A stretch of 64,000 nt of DNA from the NCBI GenBank assembly GCA_947172415.1, contig OX359189.1, positions 8,694,501 to 8,758,500 of the forward strand. The letters run 5' to 3'. Under the pieces are notes generated by a model. That model ran no database searches, was not told the DNA's origin, and saw only the letters and a list, made by a program, of their open reading frames with translations. Of this stretch, positions 51,176-61,783 are shown one piece after another (position 1 is the first letter of the stretch; the number at the start of each line of letters is the position of its first letter). The stretch comes from Chondrosia reniformis (Eukaryota; Porifera; Demospongiae; Chondrillida; Chondrillidae). Position numbers and translations under genes: made by a program.

Positions 51176-53598
51176 GGCAGTGATCAAAGGTTTGGGAATT
51201 TTCTACGTGTTACAATGTATACAAGTGACCTCAGGATCTTTATCCATAATATATAAATAATAACTTTAATTAATTATTTCATTCTTATATACATGTAATA
51301 TAAGAAAATATATAATACATAACTTGTTTCAATTTCTTTAAAGTGAAAAAAATTCAGAAACAATAGAAACTATACACTGAATAGAAATGACATAATTAGT
51401 TTATTTTAATGCCATCACCTAAAGCAATTACATAATTTATATAGCACTTATGATCTGATTTATATTCAACCTTAAAATGAACCTCTTTTGATTTTGGTAG
51501 TTGTGAAATAACTCTCGGTAGTATACTTGGTAGTACTTCTATATATGTTTCAAGAATTCATACAAATATATTGACAATAATTGCTTGATTCCTTCTCTTA
51601 GTGTTTCCTCCTCCTGTCTGATTAAACTGTTGTGGTTTGATTATCACATGGATGCATTATTAGTGTTCACATGACAAGATCGGACAAGATTAAAATGCAA
51701 GCAAACAGTGCATACTTATACTATACAAATGGCTTTATTAAATTCTTTACCTCATGTATTCTGAAATACTCCTTGAGATAATCCACAGTAAATGCTCCAT
51801 AACAGTTATCTTACATGAGTTATCTTGAGGTCCCCTGCTTGTATTCTTGTCATGTATACGTATATAATAAGTCACACACACAATTGTGCATTCACTCTAT
51901 TGTTAATGATCTTCTATTATGATTCTTATATAGAAGTCGTTATGTACATCAATTAGTGCAGATTTGTTGTTATAATATTGGCGCCGCCAGTCTAGCCCTG
52001 CCTAAATGTGGGCGTATAGTATATGTACGTAATTGATATGCCTACAGGAAACTTACGTATGAATACCGTTGACATAAGTATACATCTTACCTTAGTTGTA
52101 CTAATGGAACCTTAGTGGCCACCTCCCATAAACAACCATCTCCAAAATGCCTCCTTACTGAGTACACATTTCCATAGTCCTGGTTGAAATCCCATTCAGC
52201 CTAATACTTAAGCACCTTCCTAAATTACATACATCTATATAGAATCCCAGACACTAGCTTTAGACCATTGCAACATGTATAATTGCACAAGTCCCAGATA
52301 TGCAAATGCCAGTGCATGCCTGTGGCAAAAACACAGACTCAATAATATCCAAGCATTTCAGAAGAGAAGAAAATAAACTAATCCATGACACAGTTACATA
52401 ATTAAATATTATTATACTCATTTACAACGTTAGAAGTGTATCTTCATGAGCACTAATTAATCATGCTCAAGTAGACATATATTTTGCATATGTACATAAG
52501 AAAAAGTGCATCACATACATCTAATACTAATTATTTCCTCATGAAAGGTGACACACACTCATAGAAGAAGAAGTTTTTAGTCTTTAGTTCTTCTGATCAA
52601 CCTCAAGGACACTTACTTCATTCCAGCACAAGTTGTCTGTACAAATAAAGAATAGAACCTATCAATAGTTGAACTCAAAAATAAAATGTAACATTATAGG
52701 TACATGCAGAAGCAACATATTGTTCAAGTTAATAACGATTTCCTACAATACTTAAATATTACTTCCATTAATTGTACAGATTGATGCTGAATATATATTG
52801 ATGTACAGTATAGAAGCTAATTTCTTTCAAGTCCATGCATATGTTAAAGGAGTTGTATATACTTGTGTAATTCCTAATCCAGTTGCTGGAATATACGTAC
52901 ATACATATTAGCTATAGAAATAACTCCGGTACCTCATTAATTTCTCATCCAGTTGTATATATACAGGATAACTGTTATATAACATATACCTTATATGTAC
53001 TTATACACCTTAAAGTGAGTAAACATAAATGGGATCTAAAATTTCTGTAACAAATCTGTCATGATCACTTTCTTGGGGTCGCTTGGGGTATTAGTGCGTA
53101 CGCAGCTAGTAAATTAAATGCATCTGACTCCACCTCCTCTCCTGATGACAGGAATATCCTCTAAAATGGAGACACATGTATGTGTCATGATCACTTTCTT
53201 GAGGAAAGTAGAGATAGAGAATCTGATGTATTTGACCAAATAACAAGCTTAAGACAGTGTCATGCATGATACGTTGACATAGAATCTTCTTGCTCACAAT
53301 TTCCACAAAGTTGAACTATGCATCGCGGTCGCTGAAAAGTTTAAGTAAAACAACAATTGGTATACTTTTCAGTCGCATTTCATCATCAATTTCGTCCTAA
53401 CTGAGCTGAAACTAGCTCACGGCCCGGTTAAAATTCCAGCGCGTTCGATTTTGCTATAAATATGGCTAAGGTTTGCTCAACCGCCAAAGTAAATTCCAAT
53501 AACACAATCTAATAAAATTTGATAGAATAGATAGTTGTGTATATACATACAATAAATCATCTAAGGTATGAATACGTATGTACACATAATATTATTTA
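51176..53598. other. Intergenic, duplicate of 30.05-31.6 kb, then unique noncoding DNA
   Basis: 51.18-52.52 kb repeats 30.06-31.55 kb. 53.10-53.33 kb repeats part of 31.5-31.8 kb with frame-breaking indels. GGGAATTTTC at 51194-51203 is the counterpart of the decamer at 30069. No coding exon supported. Confidence 0.5.
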
Positions 53599-53823
53599 CA
53601 ATGGATCCTCGCTTATCCAGACCCAATGGGACTGGACTATGTCATTGAGATGAGTGCAAAAGAGTGGTACTTCCGTTTCTAAAGTGTCATTAATACATTT
53701 CCAGACATTGCCACAGCTAGCCATTGTCACAAACATGTACACAATACTAAATGATGGACAGTAAATAGAAAAAGGAATAGAAGGGGTTGGATACTTGAGG
53801 TCTGGATAAGTGAGGGTCCACCA
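53599..53823. mobile_element. 225-bp Tigger/pogo-like miniature element
   Basis: Ends CAATGGATCCTCGCTTATCC and the complement-type GGATAAGTGAGGGTCCACCA, flanked by TA on both sides. Terminal repeats of this form and TA target duplications are typical of pogo/Tigger-group (Tc1/mariner superfamily) non-autonomous elements. It lies just 3' of the 53.9-55.9 kb gene. Confidence 0.75.
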
Positions 53824-53918
53824 TAATAAATGTTTGTTAAAGTGCGTACTACGTATATAAAGTGGTGTTAAAAAAAATAGCGTTATATATGTATTCATCC
53901 CATTACTGAATATAGTTC

Positions 53919-55932
53919 TTATATACTCCAACTGATCAACAAAAGTGAAATGGCTACACCAGAAATAATGATCCATGAACTGCAAACAGAGTTACTTGTA
54001 CCTACGTAATGTACATATATATAAAGGTATTTATAAAAACCAACTGAAGATGCTATATACAAAAAAGACACATAAATAAACTATAATTTTAATATGGTAT
54101 ATGGTTATGCCTAAAGTTATGACCCCTAGTGTGTATATAGGTATATATGTAACTGATTCATATATAGGTAGTAATTTAAATCTTACCTGATAGAGATGTT
54201 GTAGTTACATTTCTTTTAAACTTAATACTTGCAATCTCTAGACAATAAGCTCCAACTCCAATCTCATAAGATGTACCAGGAGTAAGATCTTCAATAGTGT
54301 AGGATGTTTCAGTAGTGGTTGTATTCCTCAAACTAGATCCATCTCCACTCTGTTGCCATGTTACCTCATACATGAAGGTACAGTTCTCAAAACACTCATC
54401 ACTGTGTGACCACATCAGGGAGATACTTGTATAGGAAGTGTTGGATGTGAGTGAGGTTGGAGGAAGGGGAGACTCTGAAGAAATATTAGCTACGTATAAC
54501 AGAATATTAGTGCATGTTATGTCAGATGATATACATGTGTAGTGACACACTCACCTCTAGCTCTCACAGTCACAGGTTCACTCTCCTCCATACTACCATC
54601 AGCATACACAACAGCACAAGAGTAGTTAGCCTCTCCATTGAGGAAGACACTCTTTCTTGTTGTCACATTCGCAACTGTCTCAGTATTACTCTGCCATACA
54701 ACCATATGGTATGTATCAGGTAGATCAATCCTCTCTCCATCCTTCATCCACACTACAGGACTAGTCTGATTGAAGATGGGTCCACTTGATGTAGTATCAG
54801 TTATATTATGATGGTGACAGGTGAGTTGGACTTGTCTGTCATAACAGACTGTATGAGGCTGGAAGGTTACATTCTGAGCCACTGCAGTATGTCATTAAAA
54901 AATATATTCAATATGTTTCTAATTTTAACAAGATTCATTTACCAATTGTACAAATGCATACTTATAAACTCACTCAAAGTAAAGATATCCATTTCATGTA
55001 CTACACTGAAAGTCAATACACTCGCAGCTTGTATAGTCACATGATACTGACTATTTGGTATAAGAGGTTGGATGGTGAAGTTCTCTCTGTTATATACCAC
55101 ATTAGATACACATGAAGACATGTTTGCTACTTCATTAGACTTCATACAGTGAGTGATGTTATATGAGATGTTTGGAAAACATTCTTGATCTTCAACTTTC
55201 CAGAAGAGACTATTTGATTGGCTTCTGTTCTGATAGCTGATATTGGTAATAGCAACAGTTTCTGTACAAGAAAAATGTTTTCTCTTATTTATATACATAC
55301 AGTATCAAGTACAGTACATATGTACGTATACAAGTATTTGAATCTCAATTATCAAAAACAACAGACTTTCTGACTCACCAGGTGGATCTACAGTAACTTC
55401 ATTACTGATGACTCTATTTGGATCAGATGTACCACGAGTGACATCAAATGTCAAACATCTGTAAACAAACACTTTATTCTCAAACTCTTCTCTGGTCACA
55501 GTGATAGTCAGAGTAGTAGTACTTGGATCTGTAACATCCATCAAATCATAATTAGGATTAGATTGAGGATTAAATCCAGTTCCATTTCTCTCCCATCCAA
55601 TATCTGTTTGAGGTTGAAGTACAGGATGTGTACATGTTAACTTGAAGGTTTGGTCGAAACAAGGAGGACTTGATGGAGCAGTGAGTGTAACAGTAGCTTC
55701 AGCTATTGTAAGCAAATCATGTAAAGCAATTAAGTCAATTGTGACATTCATCTGTACAACTTTCAACTTTTTGTTAAATTCACACAGTACATGTACGTAC
55801 GTGCTACAAGATAATGATGTTTAAATAGGTATATATTGTATGTGGAGTTTTTAAAATAACATACAATAACTTACAAAGGCAAAATGCATATATTATTATT
55901 ATGCATATATATATTCTGATAAAGGTATTCAT
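53919..55932 (-). CDS. Ig-FN3-Ig-FN3 receptor lacking a cytoplasmic tail (architecture 1)
   Basis: Exons: 55875-55932 (ATG; signal MNTFIRIYICIIIIYAFCL), 55379-55702 (IgA), 54974-55261 (FN3B), 54555-54881 (IgC), 54187-54474 (FN3D), 53919-54001 (TM with stop). All internal phases are 1; 456 codons including TAA. A conserved in-frame ATG at 55968 could add 12 residues. The usual TM acceptor is altered; an acceptor 10 bases upstream restores frame as GTSNSVCSSW. The TM segment ends SGVAISLLLISWSI and stops at once, where relatives continue FIATTAY and a tail. Similarity ends abruptly at about 53921, so a rearrangement cut off the 3' exons. The product could be a minimal TM protein or a GPI-anchored one, because the C-terminus is hydrophobic; I cannot decide. 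The extracellular part is fully open. Confidence 0.83.
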
Positions 55933-57722
55933 TGTCCCTCTTGTTAGCTGTTTAACGTTGACCTGCATGGGCTAGTATATACGTATATACGTATATACAT
56001 ATATATATTAACTTGCACTGTATATATAAAACAATACATACGTAATATACACGTACTATCATTATCAACATATGTATGTATATATGTAATATACTCCCAT
56101 ATTTATCACTAGCTAGTATAGTATTAAATCTACATTGAAATATTTTGCTTCCAATGCTTAGCCATGTAGATCAATATAAGTATATGTACATATGCTAACA
56201 ATATGGACCTTCTTGGCTAATTAAAAATGTTTAGAAAATCAGTTTAAGTATTTAATTGTATAATATTTGGGCCTTCATCATATAGATCCTCAATGTACCT
56301 GGACTTAATGAAAGTTTAATGTAGATTTTTTAAACCTGTACACTCAACTGTAGTAATAGACACAAACAGACTGAGTACTGTTATACATGTTAGCCATTGT
56401 GGTTAATGTTAAAAATTTGGTAAGTTAGCATATTGAAAAACAAAATGGCTTCTGTCAAAGTAGCCTTCTAAATATATGCATGTAGAGATAACTACGTAGC
56501 CACCGAAATATAAAAAATGAATTATCTATGACTACAAGACTTATGGACTTCTGACTAAGCATGTACTGTATAAACTCTTCAGTTATAGTTTATATACACA
56601 CGTACGTATATATATATAGGCATACCTTAAGTCGGCGTATATCGTATCAACTTGCAGTATAACTAGTGTAAATATAATACAGTCAGTTTAGAGAACTATT
56701 GGCATAAACACACACAATTATATAGTCACCATATAGAATTACCTTTATTGTGCGCAAGATATATACATATTTGTCATACCTTTATGAATCACATATATAT
56801 CAAAACCTTACTTGTACGTAACTATATGTGCACTTTCATGCTATTAAGAGAGATGTGGGTAGGTCCGTACAGTTAACAATAGTATAAAAGTCACCTGATA
56901 CACAGTTTTGAAAACGATCGATTGTTGACACGTGATTTGCCTACGCAAAGAATGGAATGCTTTACAATGCTATAATACTATATATAACTGTATAAATATG
57001 TTTATATAATTTGGGGCACGAAAGATTGAGCCTTAGAATAAACAGTGTTGAGAAAAAGAGAAAGTTCATGACAGACTATTGATGCACTTTCCATCTTTCC
57101 CTACTCTGATATACATACGTACATATACGTACAATATATACAGTATATACATACTAAACTGATCATTTATCATTGTCTTACAACTTTATGCTTACTTTAC
57201 AAATCTTCTTTTCAATATATAAACTCCAACTCCAATATTTGTAACAGAAGAGATGGATGTAAGTGAGATTGGTAGAGATGGCTTCATGAGATTGGTTAAT
57301 GTGCTCCTTTAGTGATATTGATATGTAGTCCAGTGACAGTAGAGTTGATAAGAATACTCTGCTCAGTAGTACCTTCAAAATCATAGGACCATTCCTCCTT
57401 TATAATATATTAGGTAAGTATATCTCCACTGTTCCCTCCCAGAAGAGGATGTGTATCATGTGTCTGATAGGAGTCTCCATAACACACTCCATCAAGTAGA
57501 TCAGTCAGTTGGAGATGTACATAAAATTAATCCTAATATTTTAGTATCGTGATAATAAATCCACATCAAATTTTCAAACTGACTACACAGCGAAGGTTTA
57601 TGGCCAAAAGTAAAAGACACATTAAAATCTTATATATAGAATACAGAATATTCTCATGACAGTTATTGATAATACATGGAGTTATGATATCATTCAAAAC
57701 AAGACCTTACTCACATGATATA
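55933..57722. other. Noncoding; third copy of the decayed Ig exon at 57.18-57.52 kb
   Basis: 56.1-57.0 kb matches 46.5-47.5 kb. In 57.30-57.52 kb the minus strand shows Ig-like text (LLDGVCYGDSYQTHDTHPLL, then TTEQSILINSTVTGLHINIT), interrupted by a TAA and without clear splice sites. Next to it lies a decayed FN3D start. I read this as a relic of another receptor copy. Confidence 0.45.
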
Positions 57723-57953
57723 CACAGGATCAAATTACAGGTTTCATATGGTGTGAAATCTATTTGAAACTTCTTGAACAGCCAGGTTTCAAAGGGTGCT
57801 CAAGAATGTGCTAACAGATTAATTTCACTGGTTTCAAGTTTTAACAGCCCCCTTTCCGAGTTTTATACATACTTACATATCTTTTGAAACCTGGCAGTTC
57901 ATAGAGTTTCAAATAGGTTTCATTTCTTCTGAAACCTGATATTTGATCCTGTG
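57723..57953. mobile_element. 230-bp miniature inverted-repeat element, copy 2
   Basis: Same family as 28811-29040 in the opposite orientation: CACAGGATCAAAT ends, CAGGTTTCA subterminal repeats, ATA on both flanks. Confidence 0.85.
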
Positions 57954-57954
57954 A

Positions 57955-58094
57955 TATACAATATTTACTGACTTCTCTACTGTACGTATATACAATATTT
58001 ACTGACTTCTCTACTGTACGTATATACAATATTTACTGACTTCTCTACTGTACGTATATACAATATTTACTGACTTCTCTACTGTACGTATATA
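57955..58094. repeat. 34-bp tandem repeat, 4 copies
   Basis: Four almost identical units of TATACAATATTTACTGACTT followed by CTCTACTGTACGTA. The single-copy relative is near 27070-27110 in the 3' flank of the 27.2-30.1 kb gene. The array lies just 3' of the 58.1-61.2 kb gene. Confidence 0.9.
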
Positions 58095-58113
58095 GTTATA
58101 AAGCTAATTAATG

Positions 58114-61100
58114 TCACAAGTTAATATAAGTTGGTTTATCTTTAATTTGATTCATCTCAATAGGTACATAAGCAGGATTCCTCTCCATTTCATCATCATT
58201 TATACCTTCAATATGAGAATGCAATGAATCTATATCATAATAGTGAAACAAAAATCTAAAAACATCAATTTACGTATATTGCACATGAAGTAATGTGATT
58301 AAATACAGTACTGCTAACCTTTTGACCTTTGTGAAGGAATCTTGTGATTTCTTCTGTACTGGTAAGCTGTTGTGGCTATGAATATACTCCAACTGATCAA
58401 CAGAAGTGAAATGGCTACACCAGATATAATTATAATGACCCATGAACTGCAAACAGAGTTACCTGTATAGATGTATATATGTACATATAAAGGTATGAAA
58501 TCTAACACTATAAAAGAAAGACACTTATATTTACGGAATCTACTACTTATAACTTAATAACAATTAACTATATGGCTATGGATAAAGTCACTTCTAATGT
58601 AAGTGTATATGTAGTATAAATCTTACCTGACAGAGTTGTTGAAACCATGATCACTTCACTTCTTATATTTGGATTCTCCTTACAATAAGCTCCAACTCCA
58701 ATCTCATAAGATGTACCAGGAGTAAGACCTTCAATAGTGTAGGATGTTTCAGTAGTGGTTGTATTCCTCAAACTAGATCTATCTCCACTCTGTTGCCATG
58801 TTACCTCATACATGAAGGTACAGTTCTCAAAACACTCATCACTGTGGGACCACATCAGGGAGATACTTGTATCAGAAGGGATGGATGGGAGTGAGGTTGG
58901 AGGAAGGGGAGACTCTGAAGGAATACCAGCTATAATCATATTAACACATATTGTGTTAACAGCAGAAGTGATCAATGGCTTATTTACCTTTAACTCTCAC
59001 AGTCACAGGTTCACTCTCCTCCATACTACCGTCAGCATACACAACAGCACAAGAGTAGTTAACCTCTCCATTGAGGAAGACACTCTTTCTTGTTGTCACA
59101 CTCACAACTGTCTCAGTCTTACTCTGCCATACAACCATATGGTATGTATCAGATAGATCAATCCTCTCTCCATCCTTCATCCACACTACAGGACTGGTCT
59201 GATTAAAGATGGGTCCACTTGATGCAGTATCAGTTATATCATGATGGTGACAGGTGAGTTGGACTTGTCTGTCATAACAGACTGTATGAGGCTGGATGGT
59301 TACATTATGAGCCACTGCATGCAGTAAGACATTAACATTATACGTATATTCAATGTTCCTAATTTTAACGAAGATCATTTTATATAGCACACATGCATAC
59401 AGTGGAACCTCGCTTAACGACCACCTCAGTATTAAGACCACCTCAAAATTGAAACACATTTTTGTGGTCCCGAGTAATTCTTGTATCTCCCGCTGTACTT
59501 TAGGTGTTCAGAAAAGCGACCACCTCGGAATTCACTTTTACGACCACTATTTTTGGACTGATATTATTAAAATAACCTCGGTATAACGACCAGGTGTGAA
59601 AACAAAGTTCGAGTTCCGGTCGTTGCCAATGCCATATCTCATAGAAAACGTTTGTGCAAGCTTTATCTTAGTAAAAGTGTTTACTAAATCCCTTTCGCTG
59701 GTTCAATACTCGACATTAAGGAAGAAAAAGCTTATTTTTAAGGTAGAAAACGAAAGCCAACCGAGTGTCCGCCATTTTGTTGACAGATATTTCCTACGTG
59801 TACATGTACGTAATAATTTCAGAATTAGGACCACCTCAAAATTAAGACCAAAAAAATGTGGTCCTAAAGGTGGTCGCATTTGTGAGGTTCCACTGTATTT
59901 ATGAACTCACTCAAAGTAAAGATATCCATTTCATGTACTACACTGAAAGTCAATACACTCGCAGCTTGTATAGTCACATGATACTGACTATTTGGTATAA
60001 GAGGTTGGATGGTGAAGTTCTCTCTGTTATATACCTCATTATTTACACATGGTGACATGTCTGCTACTCCATTAGACTTCATACAGTGACTGATGTTGTA
60101 AGAGATGTTTGGAAAACATTCTGGATCTTTAACTTTCCAAAAGAGACTATTTGATTGGCTCCTGTTCTGATAGCTCACATCGGTAATAGCTACAGTTTCT
60201 GTACAAACAAACAGATTTCTTGTAACCCGCTTAACACTAAGTATAGTGTATCTCAAATACTTGAATGTAAATTATCTAAGCAACTAATTGCAACTTATTA
60301 CATGTGCAAGGGTTGTCATTTTGATCCACTGTCATTTTCTGGTACCAAATTAAAGGGTTCTTCATATATCTATGAATCAAATTTGCTTCACTTACATATT
60401 ATACTTATATACGTACAAACACCTTTGTATTAATTTAGGTATATATATACTAGTTAATGGGAACAAACAGTATAATAAATATTGGTATAGCTATATACCT
60501 TCACAGTTTATAACTGAAAGGAACTGTGTATGGTCAGTCTTATGACATACAAGAGTTGAAAATATATACGTATTATAATATTAATAATATTTCAACTCTG
60601 TATATACTGTAATTAAAACTTGGTTTCTAATAGTATATAATAAATTGACAAAATACGTATGAATCAAGAATATATATATATACGTACGTACATGTAATAC
60701 TCACCAGGTGGATCTATAGTAACTTCATTACTGATGACTCTATTTGGATCAGATGTACCACGAGTGATATTAAACGTGAAACATCTGTAAGTGTAGATTT
60801 TATTCTCAAACGCTTCTCTGGTCACACTGATAGTCAGAGTAGTAGTAGTTGTACTAATATCTCCATCATGATTAGGAGTAGAGCGAGGATTGAATCCATT
60901 TCCATTTCTCTCCCATCCAGCACTAGTAAGTCCTTCAAGTACAGGATGTGTACATGTTAACTTGTAGAGTTGACCAAAACAAGGAGGACTTGATGGAGCA
61001 GTGAGTGTAACAGTAGCTTCAGCTAAACATTCACAATATAATTGTTGATTTATAATATATCAAAATAATTTTATTAAATTAACATGGTAAATGTAAACGT

Positions 61101-61243
61101 ATAGAGACAAAAACATTTTCAATTATATAATCGAATTACTTTTAAGAGAACATATACGCAGAATATTATTATCACACAATCCCATATATATGACCCTACT
61201 CACCAACTTGAAGTAAAAAGAATAGGATCCACGTTTTTAACAT
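58114..61243 (-). CDS. Ig-FN3-Ig-FN3 receptor with NPxY and YxN tail (architecture 1, intact)
   Basis: Seven exons: 61204-61243 (signal MLKTWILFFLLQV), 60705-61022 (IgA), 59911-60198 (FN3B), 58988-59314 (IgC), 58627-58914 (FN3D), 58327-58462 (TM), 58114-58255 (tail). 513 codons including TGA, no internal stop, all GT-AG. Approximate residues: signal 1-13, IgA 14-119, FN3B 120-215, IgC 216-324, FN3D 325-420, membrane 425-447 (WVIIIISGVAISLLLISWSI). FN3B lacks the QYP triplet seen in other copies. The TM exon uses donor AAAG|GTCAAA in phase 2, conserved in all relatives; reading through instead would give a short RSKG tail. The tail has YYDIDSL, NPAYVPIEM and PTYINL. NPxY can bind PTB domains or endocytic adaptors, and YxN fits Grb2-type SH2 domains; both roles are inferred. 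A Tigger-like element sits in the FN3B-IgC intron. Confidence 0.9.
59400..59895. mobile_element. 496-bp Tigger/pogo-like non-autonomous element in an intron
   Basis: Begins CAGTGGAACCTCGCTTAACG and ends with the complement of CAGTGGAACCTCACAAATGC; TA duplicates flank both ends (59398-59399, 59896-59897). GACCACCTC motifs recur inside both ends. A plus-strand open frame inside it has no transposase motif. The right end lies just 15 bases from the donor of the FN3B exon; paralogous introns lack it, so the insertion is recent. Confidence 0.85.
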
Positions 61244-61592
61244 GGCAGTGATCGAAGGTTTGGGAATTTTCTAATAAACTGTCACAACCTCAGGCTCTTT
61301 ATCCATATATAATAACATTAATTATTCATTTTATTCTTATATACATGTAATATAAGAAAATATATAATACATAACATACAATACGTAACTTGTTTCAATT
61401 TCTTTATGTGTGTATTCAAAAAAGAAATTCAGAAACAATAGGAACTATATACTAAATAGAAACTATATAATTAGTTTATTTTAATGTCATCCATAACCTA
61501 AAAGGAATTCTATAACTGCGCAGTTATAATGATACGTATATATATACATACGTACCACTTAGAGATGGAGTAAGTCAGTTTGCCTCTCCTCC

Positions 61593-61783
61593 ACAGTCAC
61601 AGGTTCACTCTCCTCCATACTACCATCAGCATACACAACAGCACAAGAGTAGTTAACCTCTCCATTGAGGAAGACACTCTTTCTTGTTGTCACACTCACA
61701 ACTGTCAGTCTTACTCTGAGATACAATCATATGGTATGTATCAGTTATCAGGAGATTGGGCTGGAAGGTTACTTTCTGAGCCA
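61593..61783 (-). pseudogene. IgC exon relic
   Basis: Carries the IgC acceptor side (CTTTCTGAGCCACTGCAATA on the + strand) and the distal part encoding SVFLNGEVNYSCAVVYADGS, but about 120 bases between them are deleted and the donor is missing. Flanking text matches the 9.9-10.0 kb pseudogene, so it is a remnant of that copy type. Confidence 0.75.

Noticed and set aside
58755..59156. Plus-strand open frame of 133 codons
   Set aside because: It is the antisense shadow of the FN3D and IgC exons; similar shadows occur opposite every receptor exon.
59596..59904. Plus-strand open frame of 102 codons inside the Tigger-like element
   Set aside because: No DDE/D transposase or DNA-binding motif; the element is under 500 bases and non-autonomous.
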